The notes: generated by a model from the letters alone, not told the origin. A DNA stretch of 64,000 bases from DATFVA01 sp963743325 (GCA_963743325.1 CAVUOZ010000010.1:310001-374000), one strand, 5' to 3'; shown: positions 6,417-15,591, numbered from the stretch's first letter. Program-made: numbers and translations.

Positions 6417-7766
6417 ATGAAAATTCTCCCGGTAAACAGTTATTATAAAACAATTTTAAGACTTGCTCTTCCTGCAATTGCAGGTTTGTCAACTCAAATG
6501 GTTGTTTCACTCACCGATTCGGCAATGGTGGGACGCCTTGATGAAGCCACTTATGCTCTTGCTGCTATGGGAATAGGGGTACTCGCTACCTGGGCGCTGA
6601 TTAGTTTTTTTTCAAGTCTCGCAACCGGAACTCACGTAATAGTTGCAAGGAAGTACGGGGAAAATGATTTTGAAGGGTGCAGTCTTGCTTTAATAAATTC
6701 GCTCATTATCGGATTTATAATCGGTATTATTGTCGCGGCAATTGGTGTACTCGCTGCCTACCAGATAGGGGATTTTTTTGCAGCCGATAAAATAGTAGGC
6801 AATTACGCCGGGCAGTATATTTTTTACAGATTTATGGGTATCCCGTTTTTCCTGGTTAGTGTTTCCTACCGCGGATTTTATTTCGGAATCAGCAAGACGA
6901 AAATTTTCATGTTTTCAGGGGTGATTACAAATCTTCTTAACATATTCTTCAATTATCTTTTTATTTATGGTAATTTAGGTATGCCGAGGATGGGTATAGC
7001 GGGATCCGGTCTTGCCTCAACACTGGCTACCACTTTTGATTTTATCTTCTATACCTCGGTGCTGATGACACCGGTTTACCGGAAAAAATTCTTTCCTTTC
7101 AGAAATTTCAGAATAAATTTTGCTCTTATAAAAAAGATTTATTCAATATCCCTGCCTGTATCGTTCCAAAATATTTTTATACTGATCGGATTCCTCCTTT
7201 TTGTTATTATTACAGGATTAATTGGTACCAGGGAACAGGCAGCGTCCCAGGCGATAATAAGCACTCTATTCATTTCATTTCTGCCCTGTTTTGGATTTGG
7301 TATTGCAGTTCAGACGCTTGTCGGAAATAATCTCGGATCCGGAAATTTTCGGATTGCCAAAATATATGGATTTGAAACCGCTAAAATAGCTACTTATTAT
7401 ACTTTGCTTCTCGGGATAATTTACATAGTCTTTCCGCAATATGTACTCCTGATTATCACAAATAATCAATCAATTATAGAAGTGGCCAAACCTGCTTTAA
7501 GGATTGCAGGTTTTGCCCAGATTTTTTATGCTGTCGGAGTTGTTCTGGCTAATGCGCTTCAGGCAGGCGGAAAAACTTTTTACGTGATGAAGTCTGAAGT
7601 TATAACCAACCTTTTTATTTTTGTTCCTTTAGCCTATCTGTTCGGTGTAGTATTTAACGGAGGTTTAACCTGGGCATGGACAGCCCTGCCGCTTTATATT
7701 TTAATTTATAGCGCGGTCATTTATAAGAAATATGATAAAGGGGAATGGCAGAAAAAAACTATTTAG
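6417..7766 (+). CDS. MATE family multidrug/Na+ efflux transporter
   Basis: 449 aa from ATG 6417; a TTG three codons upstream overlaps the -7 box and is less likely. It is an inner-membrane protein with about 12 hydrophobic segments in two similar halves. LALPAIAGLSTQMVVSLTDSAMVGRL at the start matches the MATE helix-1 signature, and the second half opens with SLPVSFQNIFILIGFLLFV. The family exports cationic compounds in exchange for Na+ or H+. The substrate cannot be read from the sequence. There are no close partner genes; the upstream tRNA-Ala is divergent. Confidence 0.9.
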   Translation: MKILPVNSYYKTILRLALPAIAGLSTQMVVSLTDSAMVGRLDEATYALAAMGIGVLATWALISFFSSLATGTHVIVARKYGENDFEGCSLALINSLIIGFIIGIIVAAIGVLAAYQIGDFFAADKIVGNYAGQYIFYRFMGIPFFLVSVSYRGFYFGISKTKIFMFSGVITNLLNIFFNYLFIYGNLGMPRMGIAGSGLASTLATTFDFIFYTSVLMTPVYRKKFFPFRNFRINFALIKKIYSISLPVSFQNIFILIGFLLFVIITGLIGTREQAASQAIISTLFISFLPCFGFGIAVQTLVGNNLGSGNFRIAKIYGFETAKIATYYTLLLGIIYIVFPQYVLLIITNNQSIIEVAKPALRIAGFAQIFYAVGVVLANALQAGGKTFYVMKSEVITNLFIFVPLAYLFGVVFNGGLTWAWTALPLYILIYSAVIYKKYDKGEWQKKTI

Positions 7767-7877
7767 TAATTGGAGTCCGGTCAGTGGTCATTTTGTGAAA
7801 GCTTTATAATACTTACAAATTTTGCTGCATTTTTTGAATTATTTAACGTTAATAACCCAAAATATATAAGATTTGTG

Positions 7878-7909
7878 TTGACATTCAGTCACGCATAAAA
7901 TATATTTTG
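7878..7909 (+). promoter_or_regulatory. Putative -33/-7 promoter before the small secreted protein
   Basis: TTG (7878-7880) and tatattttg (7901-7909) are separated by 20 nt, close to the Bacteroidota pattern TTG-N19-TAnnTTTG, with one extra base in the -7 box. The start ATG (7913) is only three bases further on, suggesting a very short or absent leader. Confidence 0.4.
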
Positions 7910-7912
7910 GCT

Positions 7913-8311
7913 ATGAAAAATAGTCTTACTGTCATTTTCACATTAATCCTTATTATTTCTACTGCTTTTGCCGGGGCATTGCTGGATTATTTTCACGGCC
8001 AGACAGAGGGTGAAAATGTCAGACTTGACTGGAAAACCACTACAGAGACGAATCTTGCGGAATTCTATGTTGAAAGGAGAACACCTGATACACAGTTCAG
8101 TGAGTTAGCCACCGTTTATCCTACAGGAAATAATTCTGTTTATACTTATCTTGATCAGGCCGCGTATAAGATGACCAATCCCGTGTTTGTTTACAGGTTG
8201 AAAATAGTCGATAAGGATGGTTCATACGCATATTCCTCTGAGGTATCCGTTTCACCGAATATATCCGGTGTAAAAAGAACCTGGGGCAGTATTAAAGCAA
8301 TGTTCCGTTAA
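7913..8311 (+). CDS. Small secreted protein: single T9SS-associated Fn3-like domain, no sorting tail
   Basis: 132 aa from ATG 7913. A signal peptide ends at TAFA (about residue 21). The mature part, VRLDWKTTTETNLAEFYVER...VYRLKIVDKDGSYAYSSEV, matches the beta-sandwich that usually sits just before the T9SS tail; compare VLLSWRTATETNNRGFEIQR...YRLKQIDYDGSFYYSNEV in the gene at 58967. Here it stands alone: after it come only about 20 residues and no PNPFNP tail. It is probably periplasmic or secreted; function unknown. It is flanked by its own promoter-like boxes, so likely a single-gene unit. Confidence 0.65.
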   Translation: MKNSLTVIFTLILIISTAFAGALLDYFHGQTEGENVRLDWKTTTETNLAEFYVERRTPDTQFSELATVYPTGNNSVYTYLDQAAYKMTNPVFVYRLKIVDKDGSYAYSSEVSVSPNISGVKRTWGSIKAMFR

Positions 8312-8386
8312 TAAGCTCAAATAATTTCTCCCTCCGGATTTCTATATCTCAAAATTTTTTCATTTAATTATTAGTTATCATTCCCT

Positions 8387-8394
8387 TATCTTTG
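8387..8394 (+). promoter_or_regulatory. -7 box (TAnnTTTG) upstream of the SpoIID-like gene
   Basis: tatctttg matches the Bacteroidota -7 consensus and lies 22 bases before ATG 8417. The -33 region has ttag rather than a clean TTG, so the call rests on one box. Confidence 0.35.
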
Positions 8395-8416
8395 TCACTC
8401 ATTAAATTCTTTTTTC

Positions 8417-9652
8417 ATGAAAAAAATATTTTTCTTCTTCTCTTTTATCACATTTATATTATTTGTTTCAGGATGTTCGGGATCAAAAGAATCGTATGAC
8501 CGCAGATATCGTTCAGAAACCGGAGAAGGAGATCTGATCCGCGTTCTGCTGGATGAACAGCCCGATAATTATAAATTTATGACGGAAGCACCTTTATATC
8601 TTAAGGACGGGAACTCTTATCTAGCAAAAGTGACCCCGGGAAATACCCTCTCAATATCAAATTCAGGCAGCCAGGTTGAAGTCGAGATAGATGGAAAATA
8701 TTTTAAAGGAGAAGACCTTCAGCTGGTTTCAGAATCACCTGATGATCCCGTTACATACAAAGGCAATTCTTATCGTGGTGTAATAAATATTATCTCTGAC
8801 GGCACAGAACTCAGGATAATAAATTTACTCTCCGTAGAACAATACCTCAAAGGAGTCATCCCTCGGGAAATGCCTTCGGGCAAAGGGAATGAATACTATG
8901 AAGCCCTGAAAGCTTTTGCAATTTGTGCAAGAACCTATACGGTGTCGAAAATAAATGAGAATAAAAAACTTTTTGATGTTTTTGCTGACACAAGGGACCA
9001 GGTTTACGGCGGCAGTAAAATTGAAAAGGAAATTATAAATAATGTTGTCGATGAAACCCGCGGCCTGATTTTAACTTACGACGATAAACCTGCTGTAACC
9101 TTTTATCATTCTACCTGCGGCGGATATACCGAAGATGCCAAAAATGTATTTCCAAATATGGAACTGCCTTATCTCAAGGTCGTAAAAGATGGCGATGAAC
9201 CTTACTGCGCAATTTCACCGAAGTTCACCTGGACTGAAGTTTTAAGTGAAAAATCCTTTATACAGCGTCTTGTCAGCTCCGGGTATCTGGATGGTTCAGA
9301 TTATTCTGTAAAAGATATTAATATCAACAGCACTTTTAAGTCAGGCAGGATAAATGAACTCGAAATTAATTTATCGGATAATAATAATAAAGCCAGGTCA
9401 ATCAAACTTTATGGAAATAAAATCAGGTATGTAATACGGACCGGAGATAATAAGTCTATACTTGAAAGTAATAATTTCAATATAAAAAAAGATTCACAGG
9501 ATAACATTGTCATTAATGGGAAAGGGTACGGACATGGTGTAGGGTTATGTCAATGGGGGGCACTTGCTCAGTCCCGGAACGGGAAAAGTTATGAGGAGAT
9601 ATTATCATTCTATTACCCGGGAACAAAAATCGAAAGTATAAATGATCTATAA
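8417..9652 (+). CDS. SpoIID/LytB-domain lipoprotein
   Basis: 411 aa. The signal peptide ends in FVSGCSGS, a lipobox at about residue 20. The SpoIID-type domain occupies about 125-405: IINLLSVEQYLKGVIPREMP, AFAICARTYTV, VTFYHSTCGGYTEDAKNVF and the ending GKGYGHGVGLCQWGA. In sporulating bacteria SpoIID is a lytic transglycosylase acting on denuded peptidoglycan; in Gram-negative non-sporulators the homologues are thought to remodel cell-wall glycan. The catalytic Glu is probably in PREMP. It overlaps the maf gene by 11 bases, so the two are translationally coupled. Confidence 0.88.
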   Translation: MKKIFFFFSFITFILFVSGCSGSKESYDRRYRSETGEGDLIRVLLDEQPDNYKFMTEAPLYLKDGNSYLAKVTPGNTLSISNSGSQVEVEIDGKYFKGEDLQLVSESPDDPVTYKGNSYRGVINIISDGTELRIINLLSVEQYLKGVIPREMPSGKGNEYYEALKAFAICARTYTVSKINENKKLFDVFADTRDQVYGGSKIEKEIINNVVDETRGLILTYDDKPAVTFYHSTCGGYTEDAKNVFPNMELPYLKVVKDGDEPYCAISPKFTWTEVLSEKSFIQRLVSSGYLDGSDYSVKDININSTFKSGRINELEINLSDNNNKARSIKLYGNKIRYVIRTGDNKSILESNNFNIKKDSQDNIVINGKGYGHGVGLCQWGALAQSRNGKSYEEILSFYYPGTKIESINDL

Positions 9653-10220
9653 CCATCCGCCGATTTTCCTTGCATCAAAGTCTCCCAGGAGAAAAAAACT
9701 CCTGCATCAGCTAAATCTGAAGTTTGAAGTTTTGTCGATAGAAATTGATGAGAGCAGAAAGGGAGGTGAGACTCCGGTGAAAATGGTTAAAAGATTGGCC
9801 AGAGAAAAACTTTCCAAAGCAAGAAAACAGGTTGAGAATGGAATAATTATTTCCGCCGACACGATAGTTGTACTGGAAACTGAAATTCTCGGGAAACCCC
9901 GGAATGAATCAGAAGCCAAAAAAATGTTAAAAAAACTCAGCGGTAAAACACATACCGTTTATACAGGGTTTGCTGTTCATAATTCAATAAATGATAAAAC
10001 TATTACAGATTATGAGAAGACATTAGTTACATTCCGGAAACTTGGAGGGAAAGAAATAGAAAATTATGTAAAAACCGGCAGTCCGATGGATAAGGCAGGC
10101 GCTTATGGTATACAGGATGACTTTGGAGCTGTTTTTGTAAAAAAAATCAATGGCGATTATTACAATGTTGTGGGCTTGCCGATCGCCGGATTATACATGA
10201 ATCTACTTAAAGTGATTTAA
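9642..10220 (+). CDS. maf: Maf family nucleoside triphosphate pyrophosphatase
   Basis: 192 aa, normal family length. It opens with PIFLASKSPRRKKLLHQL, the Maf P-loop-like motif (ASxSPRR), followed by SADTIVVLETEILGKP, with the catalytic Asp at about 70, and GKTHTVYTGFAV and DKAGAYGIQDDFGAVFV. Maf proteins hydrolyse non-canonical or excess pyrimidine NTPs to NMP and are linked to septum formation and genome housekeeping. The start overlaps the SpoIID-like gene and the stop abuts the next start, consistent with a three-gene operon (SpoIID, maf, LPG-synthase-like). Confidence 0.92.
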   Translation: MIYNHPPIFLASKSPRRKKLLHQLNLKFEVLSIEIDESRKGGETPVKMVKRLAREKLSKARKQVENGIIISADTIVVLETEILGKPRNESEAKKMLKKLSGKTHTVYTGFAVHNSINDKTITDYEKTLVTFRKLGGKEIENYVKTGSPMDKAGAYGIQDDFGAVFVKKINGDYYNVVGLPIAGLYMNLLKVI

Positions 10221-11180
10221 ATGCTAAAGAAACTGAGAAAGAAAATTTTATTATCTCTTGCTGTCGCAGGACTTCTTTATCTTGCATTTACAATTTACGC
10301 TGATTTCGACCTGGTGATAAAAACATTTGGAGAATTTAACTGGCTGCTTTTCCCCCTTCTTCTTTTGCTTTCTTTCCTGAATTATTTAGTTCGATTCTTT
10401 AAGTGGGATTATTATTTATCTGTCATAAAAGTTAAAGTAAGTAAAATTGATTCGCTTTCCATTTTTATGTCTGGACTTGTAATGAGTGTAACTCCCGGAA
10501 AAATGGGAGAACTATTGAAATCTTATCTTGTAAAGGAATTAAACCAGACACCTGTAAGCAAGACTTTCCCGATTATTTTTGCAGAACGTATAACAGATTT
10601 TATCTCATTATTGTTTCTGGCATTAATCGGTGCCTACGTTTACAACTATGGCCGGGGAATAGTCATCGGCGTATCCGTTTTCTTTTTTATTGTGGTTGTA
10701 ATAATCAGTAATAAAAGTATTGCACTTCCTCTACTTAAACTATTTGAGAAAAATTCATTCCTTCAAAAACACCTGGCCAGCATTCATAGTGCATATGAGA
10801 GTTCCTATCAGCTTCTCCGGCCGGTTCCTTTACTAAAGATGAGTCTGCTGAGTCTTGGTTCATGGTTTTTTGAATGTTTGGGATATTACATTATTCTGAT
10901 TAATTTTGGGGTTGATGTTAGTCTTTTATGGGCAACTTTCAGTTACGGGTTCGCAACCATTGTTGGTGCGGTGACTATGCTGCCCGGGGGATTGGGGGTA
11001 ACAGAAGGATCACTGACTTTTCTTCTAATCCAGAAAGGTTCCCCCAAAGAGATTGCTGTCGCGTCTACTTTTATTGTAAGGGTTGTTACTCTGTGGTTTG
11101 CCGTTCTGGTGGGTATAATCAGTGTGACCATTTACCAGCGGAGATTCGGTAAAATAACCCTTGAATCCATATCAAACTAG
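10221..11180 (+). CDS. Lysylphosphatidylglycerol-synthase-like integral membrane protein (UPF0104)
   Basis: 319 aa with about eight hydrophobic segments. The conserved family traits SVTPGKMGELLKSYLVKE at about 90-107 and MLPGGLGVTEGSLTFLL at about 253-269 are clear. It corresponds to the flippase-like membrane half of MprF without the aminoacyl-transferase domain, so it probably does not make lysyl-PG; lipid translocation is an inference. The ATG follows the maf stop directly (taaATG), implying coupling. Confidence 0.85.
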   Translation: MLKKLRKKILLSLAVAGLLYLAFTIYADFDLVIKTFGEFNWLLFPLLLLLSFLNYLVRFFKWDYYLSVIKVKVSKIDSLSIFMSGLVMSVTPGKMGELLKSYLVKELNQTPVSKTFPIIFAERITDFISLLFLALIGAYVYNYGRGIVIGVSVFFFIVVVIISNKSIALPLLKLFEKNSFLQKHLASIHSAYESSYQLLRPVPLLKMSLLSLGSWFFECLGYYIILINFGVDVSLLWATFSYGFATIVGAVTMLPGGLGVTEGSLTFLLIQKGSPKEIAVASTFIVRVVTLWFAVLVGIISVTIYQRRFGKITLESISN

Positions 11181-11201
11181 CTATAAGGAGAAATATCAAA
11201 C

Positions 11202-12452
11202 ATGGCTGATTATAAAAAAATTCAAATTCCGGATGACGGTGAAAAAATACGTGTCGAGAACGGACACCTCATTGTTCCCAACAACCCTATTATTGGATTC
11301 ATTGAAGGCGATGGAACAGGTCCGGATATCTGGCATGCTTCAAAGATAGTTTTTGATGCAGCAGTTGAAAAAGCATATAAAGGAAAGAATAGGATCGCCT
11401 GGATGGAGCTGTTTGCCGGTGAAAAATCAACCAAAGTTTATGGTAAAAACCAATGGCTCCCGGAAGAGACAGTCGATGCAATCAGAGAATACGTTGTTGC
11501 AATTAAAGGCCCGCTTACAACCCCGATCGGGGGCGGAATCCGCAGCCTTAACGTATCTTTAAGACAGCAGCTTGATTTGTTTGCATGTGTCAGACCCGTA
11601 AAATATTATGCCGGCGTTCCAAGTCCTATGAAAGCGCCTCAGAAACTTGACATAGTTTTGTACCGGGAGAACACGGAAGACGTTTATTCCGGAATTGAAT
11701 TCAAATCAGGCACAAAGGAAGCCGAAGATGTAAGAAAATACATTATTAAAAAATCGGGAAAGAACATAAGAGAAGGTTCAGGTATTGGAATAAAACCGAT
11801 CAGTGAATTTGGTACGGCAAGACTGGTTAAGAAAGCTATTGAATATGCAAGAGATAATAACAGGGAAAGTGTTACACTGGTACACAAAGGCAATATCATG
11901 AAGTTTACCGAAGGCTCATTTAAAGAGTGGGGCTATAAAGAAGCTAAAAGTAACTTCCGCGATTTAATTGTCACAGAAGATGAACTATGGTCGGATTTTA
12001 ACGGCAAAATTCCAGAAGGTAAAATATTAATTAAAGACCGTATAGCCGACAGCATGTTCCAGCAGCTTCTTCTGAGACCGGATGAATATGATGTGGTTGC
12101 TACTCCCAATTTAAATGGTGATTTTCTTAGTGATGCAGCTGCTGCACAGGTAGGCGGACTTGGAATTGCACCCGGTGCTAATATAAGTTATTCAACAGCC
12201 ATCTTTGAAGCTACACACGGTACAGCACCAAAGTATGCCGGTATGGATAAAGTAAATCCCGGTTCTGTTATTTTATCCGGAGTAATGATGCTTCAATATA
12301 TCGGATGGAATAAGGCAGCTGATTTAATCGAAAAAGCAATGAAGAAAACAATAAAATCAAAAGTTGTTACTTACGATTTTGCCCGCCTGATGAAAGGTGC
12401 AACCGAAGTAAGATCATCCGGTTTTGGTGAGGCAATTGTAAGCAATATGTGA
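11202..12452 (+). CDS. icd: Isocitrate dehydrogenase (NADP+)
   Basis: 416 aa, the length of the dimeric bacterial enzyme. It oxidatively decarboxylates isocitrate to 2-oxoglutarate. Visible landmarks: GFIEGDGTGPDIW; GGGIRSLNVSLRQQLDLFACVRP, containing the serine that AceK phosphorylates in E. coli; LYRENTEDVYSGIEF; ATPNLNGDFLSDAAAAQVGGLG; and ATHGTAPKYAGMDKVNPGS. Cofactor residues match the NADP type (KY in PKYAG, V in DKVNPGS, Y and R in VTYDFARLM). Ribosome site aaggag at about 11184. The 2-oxoglutarate link to the korAB pairs later in the window is notable. Confidence 0.96.
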   Translation: MADYKKIQIPDDGEKIRVENGHLIVPNNPIIGFIEGDGTGPDIWHASKIVFDAAVEKAYKGKNRIAWMELFAGEKSTKVYGKNQWLPEETVDAIREYVVAIKGPLTTPIGGGIRSLNVSLRQQLDLFACVRPVKYYAGVPSPMKAPQKLDIVLYRENTEDVYSGIEFKSGTKEAEDVRKYIIKKSGKNIREGSGIGIKPISEFGTARLVKKAIEYARDNNRESVTLVHKGNIMKFTEGSFKEWGYKEAKSNFRDLIVTEDELWSDFNGKIPEGKILIKDRIADSMFQQLLLRPDEYDVVATPNLNGDFLSDAAAAQVGGLGIAPGANISYSTAIFEATHGTAPKYAGMDKVNPGSVILSGVMMLQYIGWNKAADLIEKAMKKTIKSKVVTYDFARLMKGATEVRSSGFGEAIVSNM

Positions 12453-12585
12453 TTAAGGATTTAAATCTGATATTTCGTGTTATTTTGAGCTTTTTATGTC
12501 TCAGATCAATAGCGTTTTCTTGATTTTCAGAACGTTGCATGTTATATTTTTAAGGGTCAAATATATATAAAAAAAGGAGTTATAT

Positions 12586-12999
12586 ATGTCGCAGGATCAT
12601 TCGAGTAAAGGAATATTATTAGGCTTTTTAGCAGGTGGTGTGGTTGGTGCAATTGTGGCCTTATTATATGCTCCCAAATCAGGAAGAGAATTAAGACAGG
12701 ATATTCGTAACAAATCTGATGAATACTATGATGATGTCGAAAGATATTTTTCAGAGGCAAGAGACAAAGCAAAAGATCTCATAAATGATGGGAAGAAGAA
12801 ATCAGAAAAACTGATCAGCGATGCCAAAGTAAAATCAGAAGAGCTGTTGAAAGATGCGGAACGTATCTTCAATGATGCCAAATCAAAGGCTGAAGGATAT
12901 GTTTCCAAGGGAAAAGAAACCCTGGAGCAGGAAACTGCTAAAATGAAAACAGCTATAAAAGCAGGCGTTGACGCTTATAAAGAAACCAAGAGAAGCTAG
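12586..12999 (+). CDS. YtxH-domain protein
   Basis: 137 aa. One N-terminal membrane segment, GILLGFLAGGVVGAIVALLYAPKSGRELR, is the YtxH hallmark, followed by a long charged alpha-helical region (about 45-130) of lysine/aspartate/glutamate repeats likely to form a coiled coil. Members are membrane-anchored envelope stress proteins of unknown mechanism. It precedes a DUF948 protein by 14 bases, a pairing seen in other genomes. The start has an aaaggag site. Confidence 0.85.
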   Translation: MSQDHSSKGILLGFLAGGVVGAIVALLYAPKSGRELRQDIRNKSDEYYDDVERYFSEARDKAKDLINDGKKKSEKLISDAKVKSEELLKDAERIFNDAKSKAEGYVSKGKETLEQETAKMKTAIKAGVDAYKETKRS

Positions 13000-13013
13000 T
13001 ACAAAAGATTTTA

Positions 13014-13397
13014 ATGGATATAGTCAGCATCTTTTATATAGTACTTTTGATTTCGGCTTCTATTCTTTGTCTGGCATTGATTTTCTATATCAATAGAATC
13101 ACTAATTCGATCAAAGAAATTGAAACCGAGATTAAGGATTTAACCGAACAGGTCAAACCTCTGATCATTACGGCAGCGGAGTTGAGTGAAAAATTAAATT
13201 ACTTATCGGAAGAGGCCAGAGACCAGGTAAGTAATGTAAAAGAAATTGTAAGAAAGGTTAAAGACAGGGTTGAAAAGATTCTGTCATTAGAAGAGCAATT
13301 CAGGGAAGGTTTGGAAAGACCCATAAACGGGCTATTGAAAAACCTTTCCGCCGTTTCTAATGGAATCAATACCTTCTGGAGAACCTTCACAAAATGA
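13014..13397 (+). CDS. DUF948-like membrane-anchored coiled-coil protein
   Basis: 127 aa. One transmembrane helix (residues 3-27, ending FYINRIT) precedes a helical domain: IKEIETEIKDLTEQVKPLIITAAELSEKL...VSNVKEIVRKVKDRVEKIL. This resembles DUF948 proteins, which occur next to YtxH genes. Function unknown; probably a peripheral partner of the YtxH protein. Translation likely depends on the upstream gene, since no clear ribosome site is seen. Confidence 0.7.
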   Translation: MDIVSIFYIVLLISASILCLALIFYINRITNSIKEIETEIKDLTEQVKPLIITAAELSEKLNYLSEEARDQVSNVKEIVRKVKDRVEKILSLEEQFREGLERPINGLLKNLSAVSNGINTFWRTFTK

Positions 13398-13445
13398 TAA
13401 TAATAACATAAACCTTCTCACCCTTGAATCTAAGGAGGAAATCCC

Positions 13446-15539
13446 TTGAAAGAGTACGGTACTGAAGCAATTCGGAATATTACGTTTATCGGACACCAGG
13501 GCAGCGGAAAAACCAGTCTGACTGAAATTATATTGTACGCGGGTAATGAAATAAACAGGATCGGGAGTATTTCCGAAGGAACTACTATTTCCGATTACAC
13601 CCCTAATGAAATTGAAAAACAAATATCTATCTCAACTTCACTAATGCATTGTGAATGGAATAATACCAAAATAAATATGCTTGATACTCCCGGTTATTCA
13701 GATTTTATAGGAGATGTAAAATCTGCAATGCGTGTGTCGGACATTGCTGTAATGGTATTGAAATCGGCAGAAGGAGTAGAAGTAGGTTCTGAAATAACAG
13801 GAAAATTTGTTAATGAGTTTAAACTTCCCTCAGCCCTTATAATTAACAAAGTTGATAATGAACATAGTAAATTCAAAGAAACTCTTCAGCAGGCGAGAGA
13901 AAGATTAACGAACGGGGCCATAGCCGTAACATTCCCTGTTGCCGAGGGAATTAATTTTAATAGTGTCATAGATATAATTAAAATGAAAATTTATCGTTAT
14001 GGTGAGCCGGGCAGCAGAAAAGTTACCGAGGAAGATATTCCGGCCAACCTTAAAGATGAAGCTGAAACATACAGAACAGAATTTATCGAAAAGGTTGCCG
14101 AAACTTCAGAAGAATTAATGAATAAATATTTTGAAGAAGGAACACTGCCCGCTTCAGATCTATTGTCTGGTATTAAATCAGCATTGTTGAAAAGGAGTCT
14201 TACACCTGTTTTTGCGGTTTCTTCATCCAAAGCTGTCGGAATTAATAATTTCCTCGATTTTGTTACGGCTTACTGTCCTTCTCCCCTTGACCGGGGCGGA
14301 GAAGAAGCTATAGTGAAAGGAAATAATAAATCGGAAAAAGTTTTACCGAATCCATCAGGTGAACCGGTGCTTTTTGTCTTCAAAACCATTTCCGAACAGC
14401 ATGTCGGTGAGCTTTCATTATTTAAGGTATTCTCCGGCTCCGTTAATACCGGGCTCGATTTGCTGAATGAAACTAACGGTAAATCGGAAAGACTAAGTCA
14501 GCTGTCAATCCTGAACGGTCATAACAGGAAAGACGTTAATCAGCTGGTTGCCGGAGATCTTGGAGCAGTAGTTAAATTGAAAGATACCCATACAAATAAT
14601 ACACTGAGTTCAAAATCTTTTCCTGTAGTTATGAAGCAGATTGAATTCCCTGACGCCGTAATAAGAAGTGCAATAGTACCTAAAGCTAAAGGCGATGAAG
14701 ATAAGATAGCATCGGGTCTGCATACCCTTCACGAAGAAGATCCGTCATTCAGTGTAAAATTTGATCCTGAAATATCCCAGACAATAATATCCGGCCAGGG
14801 TGAGCTTCAATTATCGCTTGCCGTTAAAAGGCTCAAGGAACGTTACGGAGTTGAAGTTAACCTGGTTGAACCAAGGGTTCCTTACAGGGAGACAATCAAA
14901 GGAACTGTTTATGACGTTGAGTATAAGCATAAGAAACAATCCGGCGGAAGGGGACAATACGGTCATGTACACTTCAAAATGGAACCCTTGCCCAGAGGAA
15001 AAGGGTTTGAATTTGTAGATGCTATTGTCGGAGGTGTCGTACCCGGACGATTTATTCCTGCAGTTGAAAAGGGGGTACAGGATATAATGACTAAAGGAGT
15101 CGTTTCCGGAAACCAGGTTGTTGATGTGAAAGTAACCTTATTTGACGGGACCTATCACAATGTGGACTCTGATGAAATGTCTTTTAAACTCGCTGCTTCC
15201 CAGTGCTTCAGAAAAGGTTTTATGGAAGCTAAACCGGTTTTACTCGAACCAATTTATGAAATCGAAGTTACTGTTCCTGAAGAATTTATGGGTGATGTAA
15301 TGGGCGATATTTCCAGCAGACGCGGCAAAATTCTCGGAATGGATTCCGATGGTCATTTTCAAAAAATTAAAGCGAATGTTCCTCTTGCCGAACTGTACAA
15401 ATATTCATCGCAGTTAAGAAGTTTGACATCGGGACGCGGTGTACATTCAAGCAGGTTTGCATACTACGAAGAAATGCCGAAAGAAGTCGAACAAAAAATC
15501 ATTGATGAGTACAACAAATCAAGAGAAGAAGGAAATTAG
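13446..15539 (+). CDS. Elongation factor G-like GTPase (EF-G2 type), TTG start
   Basis: 697 aa. The start is TTG 13446: a perfect taaggagg sits at 13431-13437, and its own taa is an in-frame stop just upstream. GTPase motifs: GHQGSGKTSL (P-loop, unlike the AHxDAGKTT of canonical EF-G), GTTISDYTPNEIEKQISIS (switch I), MLDTPGYSDF (G3) and NKVD (G4). Domains II-V are complete, including GQGELQLSLAVKRLKERY and GHVHFKMEPLPRG...GGVVPGRFIPAVEKG. The switch region without ERGITI fits EF-G-like paralogues, for which translocase activity is doubtful. A terminator follows at 15549. Confidence 0.88.
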   Translation: MKEYGTEAIRNITFIGHQGSGKTSLTEIILYAGNEINRIGSISEGTTISDYTPNEIEKQISISTSLMHCEWNNTKINMLDTPGYSDFIGDVKSAMRVSDIAVMVLKSAEGVEVGSEITGKFVNEFKLPSALIINKVDNEHSKFKETLQQARERLTNGAIAVTFPVAEGINFNSVIDIIKMKIYRYGEPGSRKVTEEDIPANLKDEAETYRTEFIEKVAETSEELMNKYFEEGTLPASDLLSGIKSALLKRSLTPVFAVSSSKAVGINNFLDFVTAYCPSPLDRGGEEAIVKGNNKSEKVLPNPSGEPVLFVFKTISEQHVGELSLFKVFSGSVNTGLDLLNETNGKSERLSQLSILNGHNRKDVNQLVAGDLGAVVKLKDTHTNNTLSSKSFPVVMKQIEFPDAVIRSAIVPKAKGDEDKIASGLHTLHEEDPSFSVKFDPEISQTIISGQGELQLSLAVKRLKERYGVEVNLVEPRVPYRETIKGTVYDVEYKHKKQSGGRGQYGHVHFKMEPLPRGKGFEFVDAIVGGVVPGRFIPAVEKGVQDIMTKGVVSGNQVVDVKVTLFDGTYHNVDSDEMSFKLAASQCFRKGFMEAKPVLLEPIYEIEVTVPEEFMGDVMGDISSRRGKILGMDSDGHFQKIKANVPLAELYKYSSQLRSLTSGRGVHSSRFAYYEEMPKEVEQKIIDEYNKSREEGN

Positions 15540-15548
15540 TTAACCCGG

Positions 15549-15577
15549 TAAAAGGCGGCTAATCACCGCCTTTTTAA
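15549..15577 (+). terminator. Rho-independent terminator after the EF-G-like gene
   Basis: aaaggcgg, loop ctaatca, ccgccttttt: a GC-rich stem closing on a T run, placed 10 bases after the stop codon and just before the HIT gene. Confidence 0.85.
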
Positions 15578-15591
15578 TTTATTGAGGAGAA

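Noticed and set aside
9642..11180. MprF (lysyl-phosphatidylglycerol synthase) for the UPF0104 gene
   Set aside because: Only the membrane half is present (319 aa); the aminoacyl-transferase domain is absent.
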